The notes under the pieces are model-generated. The model ran no database searches and was not told the origin of the DNA. It saw nothing but the letters and a program-made list of their open reading frames with translations. Positions 8,069-16,313 of a stretch of DNA of 29,986 nucleotides are shown here, piece after piece; positions within the stretch are counted from its first letter, which is position 1, and the number at the start of each line of letters is the position of its first letter. Position numbers and translations under genes: made by a program. Source of the stretch: JALJPB01 sp963933115 (GTDB lineage Bacteria > Pseudomonadota > Gammaproteobacteria > Enterobacterales > Alteromonadaceae); contig CAWVSL010000034.1 in assembly GCA_963933115.1 (NCBI GenBank), positions 1 to 29,986 on the forward strand, given 5' to 3'.

Positions 8069-9151
8069 CTAATGGCTAGGTAATTGAAATATAGCCGTTA
8101 CAGGTAGATGATCAGAAAGCTGATGACTCTCACCATGGATAACACTTGAAGTTTTCAACGTAATGTTATCGTCATAAAAAATATAATCAATCGTTCTGTC
8201 GGGCCCTTCAACACCAGGGTCATTAGGATAATGTGTATACCAGCTCTTCTTTTTCTCTCCTTGAATATCACTCATAGCAGGAACGCTGGCGTATCGATTG
8301 ATTAACAGAGATATTTCAGACTCTGGGTTGTATAAACTTTGTTGAGAGGCGGCTAATGTTGAAAACTCTCCCGGCGGTAATAAATTAAAATCACCACCAA
8401 TAATCCATGGTTTTTTTGCTGAGGCTAACAGTTTATCAACCTCCGCTACTTGTTTGGTCATGGTATCCATACCTTGTGAAAAGGCGTCGAGATGAGTATT
8501 CATCGCAATAAATCCCCCTCCCCCTTCAACAGGAAATTCTGTTACCAAAACCGCTCGTTTTAAGTTAAAGGCTTGGGTAACCGGGTCATTATCCATTAGG
8601 GAGAGTTGGTGGCGTTGGGCTGCATCTATTTTATATTTTGATAAAGTAACTAGTTTCATACCTACACTGCCCATAATTGAAGGGTGAGGAACAAAATCAG
8701 CTTTCCAATAAAATGCTTCGCTATAGCATGGATAGCTATTATTTAATTGCGCGAGCAATAATTGGGTTTGGTTAGCAAAGTCAGTCGCTTTGGCGCCATC
8801 GTGTAATTCTTGAAGCAGCAAAATATCAGGGTCTTCTGCTTTTATTAATGCGCTCATTGAGGTAAGTGTTTCTTTAATGGCCTTTGGACTAGGGCGAGTA
8901 TCAGGACCGGCATCATTTTCTAGATCATAATAAAAAACATAATCTTTTCCAGCAAAATATTGCATGTTATAACTGAGTACTTTCAGTGATTGTCCTGCTA
9001 ATAGCATAGGCGTTTCAGCAGGACACACCAAGTCAACTTGCTCAACCGGCTCGGGGTGAAAAGTAATACTATAAATGACAATAAAACCGAGTACTAAGAG
9101 TCCAGTAATTGCTAAAGTTAAAAATTTTAAGATACGGGTGATTAACGGCAT
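8069..9151 (-). CDS. membrane-anchored endonuclease/exonuclease/phosphatase-fold hydrolase
   Basis: One N-terminal membrane segment (LTLAITGLLVLGFIVIYSI) anchors a periplasmic EEP-superfamily domain, a fold shared by DNase I, AP endonucleases, inositol phosphatases and neutral sphingomyelinases. The active-site set is complete: Asn in SYNMQY, Glu in LLLQELHD, His in NTHLD, the GGDFNLLP motif, RTIDYIF and the terminal SDHLPV. ATG at 9151 is preceded by GAGAATGTT and gives a standard signal anchor. An ATG ten codons upstream (9181) lacks a ribosome binding site. The substrate cannot be assigned: membrane lipid, extracellular nucleic acid or sugar phosphates are all possible. It is divergent from the GreA/B-like gene. 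Confidence 0.82.
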   Translation of the reverse strand: MPLITRILKFLTLAITGLLVLGFIVIYSITFHPEPVEQVDLVCPAETPMLLAGQSLKVLSYNMQYFAGKDYVFYYDLENDAGPDTRPSPKAIKETLTSMSALIKAEDPDILLLQELHDGAKATDFANQTQLLLAQLNNSYPCYSEAFYWKADFVPHPSIMGSVGMKLVTLSKYKIDAAQRHQLSLMDNDPVTQAFNLKRAVLVTEFPVEGGGGFIAMNTHLDAFSQGMDTMTKQVAEVDKLLASAKKPWIIGGDFNLLPPGEFSTLAASQQSLYNPESEISLLINRYASVPAMSDIQGEKKKSWYTHYPNDPGVEGPDRTIDYIFYDDNITLKTSSVIHGESHQLSDHLPVTAIFQLPSH

Positions 9152-9357
9152 AACATTCTCACTATTTTTAATAATGACCATAACATTAATAGGTTATAGT
9201 CTGCCATGTATTAATTTTAAGTGTTTTTTTATCATTAGGGACAACTTTTTTAGCCATTCTATACTTAAAATCATACCTCCTGATTTTGTTAGCTATTAGG
9301 TATTTTACTCGCTACTATCGATAATATTATATTCGTTCTCACTCATTATGAACTAAC

Positions 9358-9386
9358 TTAATGTTATGGGCATAACTTATGATAAT
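9358..9386 (+). promoter_or_regulatory. candidate promoter of the GreA/GreB-like gene
   Basis: TTAATG (9358-9363), a 17-nt spacer and GATAAT (9381-9386). A start about seven bases after the -10 box would fall at or just before the start codon (GTG 9392 or ATG 9395), implying an almost leaderless mRNA. Confidence 0.4.
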
Positions 9387-9391
9387 ATTGA

Positions 9392-9889
9392 GTGATGAAT
9401 AAAGCACTTTTAATTACTCACATTCTGCAGCACCTAGAGCAAGAACTTGCCAACTGTAAATTAGCGGCAAACAATGCCCATCTAGCCGCAATAGATGACC
9501 AATCTGTTGCTGAAACCCGATATGATACTTTAGCGATTGAGTCAGCCTATTTAGCAGAAGGTCAGTCTCGACGAATTGCTGAGTTTGAGTCAGCCATAGA
9601 CGACTTTCAAGAATTAGCTGTTCAATTAGTCATTACACAAAAGACGCCCCTAAAAACCGTGGTATTAGGCTCGGCAGTTCAATTGGCTGAGGATTACGCG
9701 CGTAATAACTGGTTTTTTATTGCGCCCGCAGCTGCTGGTTATCGGCTATCAATTGACGAAAAAAATTTCACCGTAATTACGCCCAAATCGCCGATGGGGC
9801 ATGCGTTGTTAAATAAAGAAGTTGATAATGAAATTGGGGTTTTTCTTGGCAATAATAAACATGTTGATGATATTATTGCCATTTTTTAA
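9392..9889 (+). CDS. GreA/GreB-like transcript elongation factor family protein
   Basis: A 165-aa protein with a helical N-terminal part (about residues 1-75, with ESAYLAEGQSRRIAEFES) and a C-terminal domain resembling the FKBP-like Gre domain (ITPKSPMGHALLNKEVDNEI, compare the Gre SPxGxALLGKxxGDxV pattern). Proteins of this layout are widespread in gammaproteobacteria as a Gre-related group distinct from GreA, GreB and Rnk; binding to RNA polymerase is inferred only from the domain. GTG 9392 and ATG 9395 are adjacent possible starts, and no good Shine-Dalgarno is seen. Convergent with yajR, with 23 nt between the stop codons. Confidence 0.75.
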   Translation: MMNKALLITHILQHLEQELANCKLAANNAHLAAIDDQSVAETRYDTLAIESAYLAEGQSRRIAEFESAIDDFQELAVQLVITQKTPLKTVVLGSAVQLAEDYARNNWFFIAPAAAGYRLSIDEKNFTVITPKSPMGHALLNKEVDNEIGVFLGNNKHVDDIIAIF

Positions 9890-9912
9890 TAACTGAAGTA
9901 ATAGCGAAGAAT

Positions 9913-11280
9913 TTAAATAGGGTTCAACAAGCCTCTAATTTTTTGTAAATCTACCAACTTTTCGTCTACCTTCATATAAGCAACAGCTTCTGAATGCATT
10001 AACGTTGCTTCTAAAACGCCAGGCATACTAATTAACTGCTCGGCAATGTCATTTGCTTGTTCTTCAGTATTAATATTAGTCGCAATACTGTAACTTTTTG
10101 ACTTTTTCAATGGTTTCATCGTCGCTGCGGCTAATACCCAGAATAAACTAAATAATGCCATCACCAAAAAAATACTCTTTTCACCGAAGTTACTCGCCAA
10201 AATCCCACCGATTAAACCACCAGTAAAAGCACCTAAAAATTGACTACTTGAATAAATCCCCATCACGCTACCTTTTACACCAGCAGGGGCAATACGAGAT
10301 AAAATCGATGGCATGGTTGCTTCTAAATAATTAAATGCAGTAAAAAACAAACCAACGGAGAGTACCAAAGACCAAAAACCACTGGGTAAAGCCCACATTA
10401 ATAACAATGATAACGTTAATAGCGTAACAGCAAAAGTGAACATCAGTTTTTCACGCTGCTTCTTAATAGCAATGATCATAAAAGGCACCATAATAAAAAA
10501 TGACCCTAGTAGAACAGGCAAGTAGAGCTGCCAATGTTGCTCTAGTGCTAAGCCATTATCGACAAACTGTTTTGGTAAAGTAATAAAACAAGCAGTCAGT
10601 GCCATATGCAGAATAAAAACGCCCCAATTTAGGCGCGTTAATTGCGGATGTTTTATTAACTTGCTCAGTTGTGCTGGCAAAGCGACATTATCGCCACGCG
10701 GTGCTCTATGAACAGAGTTTGGTACCATAAACTGGATCATCACCATAGCCAAAACGGTCAAAACAGCGGTAAACCAAAACAGACCGCTTAAACCGAAGGC
10801 TTCAGCAACAATAGGACCAACCACCATAGCGACAGTAAATGAGACGCCAATAAACATCCCAATAGTTGCCATGACTTTGGGACGTTGTTCTTCCCGACTT
10901 AAATCAGCAGCCAAGGCCAACACGGCACTGGCAATGGCGCCCATACCTTGAATAGATCGACCAATCACCACACCATAAATAGTGTCAGACATGGCCGCAA
11001 CAATACTGCCAAAACAAAAAATAACTAAGCCAATTAAAATTATTGGTTTACGGCCATATTTATCAGACAAAATTCCCATGGGTATTTGTAATAAGGCTTG
11101 GGTTAAACCGTAGGCACCAATTGCTAAACCTAACCAAATAGGGCTATAACCACTGAGCTCTTCACCATAAATAGCGAAAACAGGCAAGATCATGAAAAGA
11201 CCTAGCATACGTAAACCAAAAACAGTCGCTAATGAAAACGCTGCTCTTTTTTCAATGTTATTTAAACCTGTCATGCTCAT
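9913..11280 (-). CDS. yajR: MFS transporter, YajR type
   Basis: Proton-coupled major facilitator with twelve predicted membrane segments in the inner membrane. Motif A is visible (GILSDKYGRKP, about residues 68-78), as is a second RSIQGMGA signature. After the last helix come about 70 residues (from SIATNINTEEQAND to the end) that match the small ferredoxin-like YAM domain distinguishing YajR from other MFS drug transporters. Length 455 aa equals E. coli YajR (454). The substrate is unknown in the family. It is divergent from uvrA across a 285-nt gap; I recall MFS-uvrA adjacency in other Alteromonadales. ATG 11280 is used; a second ATG two codons later is possible. Confidence 0.88.
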   Translation of the reverse strand: MSMTGLNNIEKRAAFSLATVFGLRMLGLFMILPVFAIYGEELSGYSPIWLGLAIGAYGLTQALLQIPMGILSDKYGRKPIILIGLVIFCFGSIVAAMSDTIYGVVIGRSIQGMGAIASAVLALAADLSREEQRPKVMATIGMFIGVSFTVAMVVGPIVAEAFGLSGLFWFTAVLTVLAMVMIQFMVPNSVHRAPRGDNVALPAQLSKLIKHPQLTRLNWGVFILHMALTACFITLPKQFVDNGLALEQHWQLYLPVLLGSFFIMVPFMIIAIKKQREKLMFTFAVTLLTLSLLLMWALPSGFWSLVLSVGLFFTAFNYLEATMPSILSRIAPAGVKGSVMGIYSSSQFLGAFTGGLIGGILASNFGEKSIFLVMALFSLFWVLAAATMKPLKKSKSYSIATNINTEEQANDIAEQLISMPGVLEATLMHSEAVAYMKVDEKLVDLQKIRGLLNPI

Positions 11281-11482
11281 ATAAAACCGTTTTATATTGG
11301 TAATAAACTGTGTTTTCTACTTAAAATTCACTTGTAGTTAAAGCAAAGTAATTGAAAGTAGCCAAAATTTTCAAGCCAAGAAAAATCGTGGATATCTTAG
11401 CACAGTGCAGATAACTATTTCATTAATCCTAATCAAGATTAAGTAACTCAATATTTCATTATGTGAAAATAAACAATTAGGA

Positions 11483-11511
11483 TGAATTATCAACAGTTTT
11501 TATGCGATAAT
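11483..11511 (+). promoter_or_regulatory. candidate extended -10 promoter of uvrA
   Basis: TGC plus GATAAT (TG at 11503-11504, GATAAT 11506-11511) is an extended -10 element, with a poor -35 (TGAATT, 11483-11488) at 17-nt spacing. The leader would be about 48 nt. No CTG-N10-CAG SOS box is visible in 11281-11565. Confidence 0.4.
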
Positions 11512-11565
11512 ACGCGGTCAAACTTTTGGTGAATAGTCTACATAAATAAGCGATCAGTAATAATA

Positions 11566-14391
11566 ATGAGAAAAATAGAAGTTAGAGGCGCGCGCACCCA
11601 TAATCTTAAAAACATAGATATAGATATCCCTCGCGACAAATTAGTGGTCATTACCGGGCTTTCTGGTTCAGGTAAGTCATCACTCGCTTTTGACACTTTA
11701 TATGCTGAAGGCCAAAGACGCTATGTTGAGTCTCTCTCTGCTTATGCGCGTCAGTTCTTATCGCTTATGGAAAAACCTGATGTCGATCATATTGAAGGTT
11801 TATCACCGGCTATCTCGATAGAGCAAAAGTCAACGTCTCATAACCCACGTTCAACTGTGGGTACCATTACTGAAATATACGATTATTTACGCCTACTTTA
11901 TGCCCGTGTAGGTGAACCTCGTTGCCCAACACATGAACAACCACTGGCTGCACAAACCGTTTCTCAAATGGTTGATAAGGTACTGTCATTAGAAGAAGGG
12001 ACTAAGGTGATGTTATTGGCACCCGTCGTCCAAGACAGAAAAGGTGAACATGTAAAGTTACTGGATAACTTAGCCGCTCAAGGGTACATCCGCGCACGTA
12101 TAGATGGTGATGTTTGTGATCTGTCCGATCCACCGACACTTGAATTACAAAAAAAACACACCATCGAAGTGGTTGTTGATCGTTTAAGAGTGCGTGAGGA
12201 TATTCAATTACGCTTATCTGAATCTTTTGAAACCACCTTAGGGTTAACATCGGGTACAGCAACAGTTGCTTTTATGGATGAACCCGATCGTGAAGAGTTA
12301 TTATTTTCAGCCAATTTTGCTTGTTCACATTGTGGTTATAGTATGCAAGAGCTTGAACCAAGACTCTTCTCATTTAATAATCCCGCAGGGGCTTGTAAAA
12401 CTTGTGATGGCTTAGGTATTCAACAGTTTTTTGATCCCACCCGTGTGATTACTAATGGCGAATTAAGTTTATCTGGCGGTGCAGTTCGTGGCTGGGATAA
12501 ACGTAACTTTTACTATTTTCAAATATTACAATCACTTGCTGAACACTTTAAATTCCCGTTAGATTTACCTTTTAATGAGCTTTCCGCCGAAGTACAAAAA
12601 ATAGTGCTCTATGGTAGTGGCAAAAAAGAACTCGAATTTAAATACATGAATGATCGCGGTGATGTTGTTATTCGTCGTCACCCATTTGAGGGCATCATAA
12701 ACAACATGGACAGACGTTTCAAAGAAACTGAGTCGAATGCTGTTCGTGATGAGCTATCAAAATACTTAAATTCTCAACATTGTCCTGACTGTAGTGGTAG
12801 TCGATTACGCCTTGAAGCTCGCAATGTTTTTATCAATGACACTGCATTACCCCATGTTGCAGAATTGGGTATTGCCGATGCATTAGCATTCTTTAGTAAC
12901 TTACAGCTGACCGGGCAAAAAGGCCAAGTTGCCGAAAAAATTCTAAAAGAAATTAAAGACCGCTTAGGCTTTTTGGTGAATGTGGGCTTGAATTATCTTA
13001 ATTTATCTCGTGGTGCAAATACCCTATCAGGGGGTGAAGCTCAACGTATTCGTTTAGCCAGTCAAATTGGCGCAGGTTTAGTTGGCGTAATGTACGTACT
13101 TGATGAGCCCTCTATTGGTTTACATCAGCGTGATAATGAACGATTACTTAAAACCTTAATTCACCTACGTGACTTAGGTAATACCGTGATTGTTGTTGAG
13201 CATGATGAAGATGCTATTCGACAAGCAGACCACGTAATTGATATTGGCCCTGGTGCCGGTGTCCATGGTGGCGAAATTATTGCAGAAGGTACCATTGAAG
13301 ACATCCTAAATTGTGAGCACTCACTAACAGGAAAATATCTTTCAGGTAAAGAGCGCATAGAGATACCTAAAAAACGTGTTCCCTTTGATAAAAATAATGT
13401 GGTTGAATTAAAAGGAGCCAGTGGTAATAATTTAAAAGATGTTGATTTAGTTATCCCAAATGGCTTGATGACTTGTGTCACCGGCGTTTCAGGTTCTGGC
13501 AAGTCAACGTTAATCAATGATACTTTGTATAAATTAGCGCATACCGAATTAAATGGTGCGACGACACAAGAGCCCGCCCCTTATAAAAGTATTACTGGGC
13601 TAGAATTACTCGATAAAGTCATCGATATTGATCAAAGTCCAATCGGTAGAACCCCCAGATCAAATCCAGCAACTTATACCGGAATATTTACCGCTATTCG
13701 CGATATTTTTGCTGCCACTCAAGAGTCACGTTCACGCGGTTATAAGCCTGGTCGCTTTAGCTTTAATGTTAAAGGTGGTCGTTGTGAAGCCTGTCAGGGT
13801 GATGGTTTAATTAAAGTTGAGATGCACTTTTTACCCGATGTTTATGTCCCTTGTGATGTTTGTAAAACCAAACGCTATAACCGAGAAACCTTAGAAGTAA
13901 AATATAAGGGTAAAAGTATTCATGAAGTTTTGGATATGACCATTGAAGATGCATTAGAGTTTTTCAAGCCTATCCCTGCGATTAACCGCAAACTAAAAAC
14001 TTTAATGGATGTAGGTTTAAGTTATATCAAGCTTGGGCAATCAGCTACCACACTATCTGGTGGTGAAGCTCAACGAGTAAAATTAGCGAAAGAACTCTCC
14101 AAACGTGATACCGGTAAAACGTTATATATTTTAGATGAGCCAACAACAGGTCTACATTTTCATGACATTAAACAATTATTGGAAGTCATCCACCGTCTTA
14201 GAGATCATGGTAATACCATCGTCGTTATTGAGCACAATTTGGATGTCGTAAAAACCGCAGATTGGGTGATAGACTTAGGTCCTGAAGGCGGTTCTGGCGG
14301 CGGTGAAATACTGGTTACCGGTACCCCTGAGCAAATAATTAGTCACAAAACATCGCATACCGCACGTTTTCTAAAAACTTTATTAACTTAA
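11566..14391 (+). CDS. uvrA: excinuclease ABC subunit A
   Basis: DNA-damage sensor of nucleotide excision repair; a dimeric ABC ATPase that loads UvrB at lesions. Both ATPase halves are complete. The first Walker A is GLSGSGKS (31-38) and the second GVSGSGKS. The signature loops are NTLSGGEAQRI and TTLSGGEAQRV. The Walker B segments are VLDEPSIGLHQRD and ILDEPTTGLHFHD. Zinc-module cysteines are present: CSHCG with CKTCDG; CPDCSG; and CEACQG with CDVCK. Length 941 aa matches E. coli (940). ATG 11566 begins MRKIEVRGARTHNLKN, the normal N-terminus. No terminator is visible after the stop, so read-through toward zur is possible. The stop lies in a tandem TTAACTTAA repeat. Confidence 0.98.
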   Translation: MRKIEVRGARTHNLKNIDIDIPRDKLVVITGLSGSGKSSLAFDTLYAEGQRRYVESLSAYARQFLSLMEKPDVDHIEGLSPAISIEQKSTSHNPRSTVGTITEIYDYLRLLYARVGEPRCPTHEQPLAAQTVSQMVDKVLSLEEGTKVMLLAPVVQDRKGEHVKLLDNLAAQGYIRARIDGDVCDLSDPPTLELQKKHTIEVVVDRLRVREDIQLRLSESFETTLGLTSGTATVAFMDEPDREELLFSANFACSHCGYSMQELEPRLFSFNNPAGACKTCDGLGIQQFFDPTRVITNGELSLSGGAVRGWDKRNFYYFQILQSLAEHFKFPLDLPFNELSAEVQKIVLYGSGKKELEFKYMNDRGDVVIRRHPFEGIINNMDRRFKETESNAVRDELSKYLNSQHCPDCSGSRLRLEARNVFINDTALPHVAELGIADALAFFSNLQLTGQKGQVAEKILKEIKDRLGFLVNVGLNYLNLSRGANTLSGGEAQRIRLASQIGAGLVGVMYVLDEPSIGLHQRDNERLLKTLIHLRDLGNTVIVVEHDEDAIRQADHVIDIGPGAGVHGGEIIAEGTIEDILNCEHSLTGKYLSGKERIEIPKKRVPFDKNNVVELKGASGNNLKDVDLVIPNGLMTCVTGVSGSGKSTLINDTLYKLAHTELNGATTQEPAPYKSITGLELLDKVIDIDQSPIGRTPRSNPATYTGIFTAIRDIFAATQESRSRGYKPGRFSFNVKGGRCEACQGDGLIKVEMHFLPDVYVPCDVCKTKRYNRETLEVKYKGKSIHEVLDMTIEDALEFFKPIPAINRKLKTLMDVGLSYIKLGQSATTLSGGEAQRVKLAKELSKRDTGKTLYILDEPTTGLHFHDIKQLLEVIHRLRDHGNTIVVIEHNLDVVKTADWVIDLGPEGGSGGGEILVTGTPEQIISHKTSHTARFLKTLLT

Positions 14392-14404
14392 TTAACTTAA
14401 TTAA
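14383..14404. repeat. short tandem repeat at the uvrA stop codon
   Basis: TTAACTTAA occurs twice in tandem (14383-14391, 14392-14400) and is followed by TTAA. The uvrA TAA is the last three bases of the first unit. Confidence 0.8.
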
Positions 14405-14416
14405 GGAGGGCATTTC

Positions 14417-14520
14417 ATGAAAAAAATAACGACTACCACCGTCATGACTTGCCACCTTTAAAGCCAGAAGTTATGGCAACAAATTACTGGCAAATAAAAA
14501 GATATGCTAGACTTGCTTAA
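14417..14520 (+). pseudogene. possible small ORF with a one-base shift at an A7 run
   Basis: A strong Shine-Dalgarno AAGGAGG (14403-14409) lies seven bases before ATG 14417. As written, the ATG frame ends after 14 codons at 14461. One more A in the A7 run (14420-14426) would join the ATG to a frame that stays open to TAA 14518-14520. The 34-residue product would start MKKNNDYHRHDLPPL and end NYWQIKRYARLA. The protein-like composition of the shifted frame (W, Y, P and H, with no long repeats) and the ribosome binding site argue that it was coding. It may be a real small protein with programmed slippage, a decayed gene, or a base-calling error. I do not recognise a family. It sits between uvrA and zur, 25 nt before zur. 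Confidence 0.4.
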
Positions 14521-14544
14521 CAAATAAGGTGTCATTAAATAAAT

Positions 14545-14979
14545 ATGAACAATAATACATTACTTGACCAGGCAAAGTATGTGTGTCAAAAGCGCGGAGC
14601 AAGATTCACCCCCGCTCGAGAACAGGTATTTTTATTACTATGCCAGCATAAAGGTGCAATTGGTGCTTATGACTTACTTGATGAGTTAAAAGCGACTGAT
14701 CCTTCGGCAAAACCTGCAACAATTTATCGTGCTTTAGATTTTTTATCTAAACAAGGCTTTGTCCATAAAATTGAATCCATTAACGCCTTTGTTATGTGTC
14801 ATCACTTTAGTGAGTGTAACCACCCTGTACAACTTTTTATCTGTGATCAATGTGATAATGTCGAAGAAATTCAGTCAAATAATCTCGACTTAGCACTTCG
14901 CTCTATGGCTGACGCTAGCGGCTTCACTATTAGCCACCAAATTGTTGAAGCCCATGGCACTTGCAAAGCCTGTCAATAG
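14545..14979 (+). CDS. zur: zinc uptake regulator, Fur family
   Basis: Zn(II)-responsive repressor that shuts off zinc uptake genes. The N-terminal winged helix spans about residues 1-80 (RGARFTPAREQVF, SAKPATIYRALDFL). The dimerisation domain carries the structural zinc cysteines C100/C103 (FICDQCD) and C140/C143 (CKAC), with further ligands in CHHFSECNH. GAIGAYDLLD, YRALDFLSKQGFVHK and EAHG are closer to E. coli Zur than to Fur. At 144 aa it lacks the His-rich C-terminal tail of the E. coli protein (171 aa). ATG 14545 has no evident Shine-Dalgarno, so translation may depend on upstream context. No Zur-type operator was recognised in the window. Confidence 0.9.
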   Translation: MNNNTLLDQAKYVCQKRGARFTPAREQVFLLLCQHKGAIGAYDLLDELKATDPSAKPATIYRALDFLSKQGFVHKIESINAFVMCHHFSECNHPVQLFICDQCDNVEEIQSNNLDLALRSMADASGFTISHQIVEAHGTCKACQ

Positions 14980-15083
14980 AAGTGTTGCTCACATCATACA
15001 TACTAAGCCTGCATTTGATAATAAATGATAAGCCACAAACATTTTTCTCAAGTTAAAATTGGTTTGGTAATAATGATGTGATA

Positions 15084-15114
15084 TTTCATGGTGTAGGTTA
15101 CCTACACCATGAAA
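15084..15114. terminator. 31-bp near-perfect palindrome between convergent zur and alr
   Basis: TTTCATGGTGTAGGT (15084-15098) is followed by one central base and its exact reverse complement (15100-15114). It lies in the 217-nt gap between the convergent genes zur and alr. No T-tract follows on either strand beyond the arm ends, so it is not a classical terminator; it could be a bidirectional stop or mRNA-stabilising hairpin, or a protein binding site. The rest of the gap shows nothing else. Confidence 0.6.
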
Positions 15115-15196
15115 AAATTAGGAATGTATCAATTGAGTGTATTTTAATTGAGTAGGATAGATAACCGTAAACAAGACTTAACAAACAAGTTAATGA

Positions 15197-16306
15197 TTAA
15201 GACGCCGAACTAATGACGTTGATTTTAACTCTAGGTGTTATCTTACAAAGCAGTTCGTAAGGAATAGTCGTTGCACATCGAGCAATCTCTTCAACAGGTA
15301 AATCCTTTCCCCATAGAATAACTAAGTCACCAACGCTGTCTTGTGCAGAGTAACTTAAGTCTACCGTGATCATATCCATCGAGACTCTCCCAACAATAGG
15401 GACTCGCCTGCCATTAATTAACACCGGCGTACCATTTACTGCATGTCTGGGATAACCATCACCATAGCCAATAGCAACAACGCCGATAGTGGTATCATTC
15501 TGACACGTCCAAGCACTGCCATAGCCAACACTTTCCCCGGCAGAAATAGCTCTCACTGCAATAAGGCTTGATTGTAAAGTCATCACGGGAGTGATGTTTA
15601 CTAACGGATCACTCTTACTAGCTGTTTCCTTAGATATAAGCATAGGGGATATACCATATAACATTAAACCAGGCCTAACCCAGTCAAAATGAGAATCTGG
15701 CCACGCATAAAGTGCGGCCGAGTGAGCTAAACTTTTTTCTTCACTATGCTTGGATGTCAATTGTTGAAATAAGACTATTTGATCGGACGTTTTATCATTT
15801 TCAATATCATCAGCACAGGCCAAATGACTCATTAATATTAAAGGCTGCTGAACATTATCACATTGAGATAATAAAGAATGAAAATGGTCAAACTGATCAG
15901 GGCTAATACCTAAACGATGCATTCCTGTATCAATTTTTAACCAAACCTTTAAGGGGCGGATTAGTTGGGCTTGGCAAATAGCGTCTAATTGCTCAAGACT
16001 ATGTACTGTGGTTTGCAAGTTATTAGCAGCCAAAATGGCCAAATCTTCTTGCGAGAAAACCCCTTCTAATATCATGATAGGCTGGATAATACCCGCAGCG
16101 CGTAATGCTAGGGCTTCATCTATTCGAGCAACCCCAAAAGCGTCTGCTAGCGGAAGTGCTCGGGCAATAGTTTCAAGGCCATGGCCATAGGCATTAGCTT
16201 TTAAAATTGCTAACATCTTAGTATTAGGTGCTAGTTGTTTAATAATATTAAAATTATTAACTAAAGCTTGGCAATCAATAACAACATTAGCGGTTCTAAA
16301 AATCAT
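15197..16306 (-). CDS. alr: alanine racemase
   Basis: PLP enzyme that interconverts L- and D-alanine for peptidoglycan; cytoplasmic. The N-terminal TIM barrel carries the PLP lysine in KANAYGHG (K36 with the start used), and the C-terminal beta domain carries the catalytic tyrosine in GYGSAW (Y262). GMHRLG, WVRPGLMLYGISP, GYGDGYPR and GRVSMDM are family blocks. ATG 16306 gives 369 aa and the usual N-terminus (IFRTANVVIDCQAL). The frame extends 16 codons upstream, but that would overlap dnaB. The start lies 7 nt after the dnaB stop with AGGA almost touching it, so translational coupling with dnaB is likely. The dnaB-alr pair is conserved in gammaproteobacteria. Confidence 0.95.
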   Translation of the reverse strand: MIFRTANVVIDCQALVNNFNIIKQLAPNTKMLAILKANAYGHGLETIARALPLADAFGVARIDEALALRAAGIIQPIMILEGVFSQEDLAILAANNLQTTVHSLEQLDAICQAQLIRPLKVWLKIDTGMHRLGISPDQFDHFHSLLSQCDNVQQPLILMSHLACADDIENDKTSDQIVLFQQLTSKHSEEKSLAHSAALYAWPDSHFDWVRPGLMLYGISPMLISKETASKSDPLVNITPVMTLQSSLIAVRAISAGESVGYGSAWTCQNDTTIGVVAIGYGDGYPRHAVNGTPVLINGRRVPIVGRVSMDMITVDLSYSAQDSVGDLVILWGKDLPVEEIARCATTIPYELLCKITPRVKINVISSAS

Positions 16307-16313
16307 GTCCTGA

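Noticed and set aside
14417..14461. 14-codon peptide with a Thr run (MKKITTTTVMTCHL) resembling a thr-operon leader
   Set aside because: No threonine biosynthesis gene and no attenuator hairpins follow; the shifted frame explains the region better.
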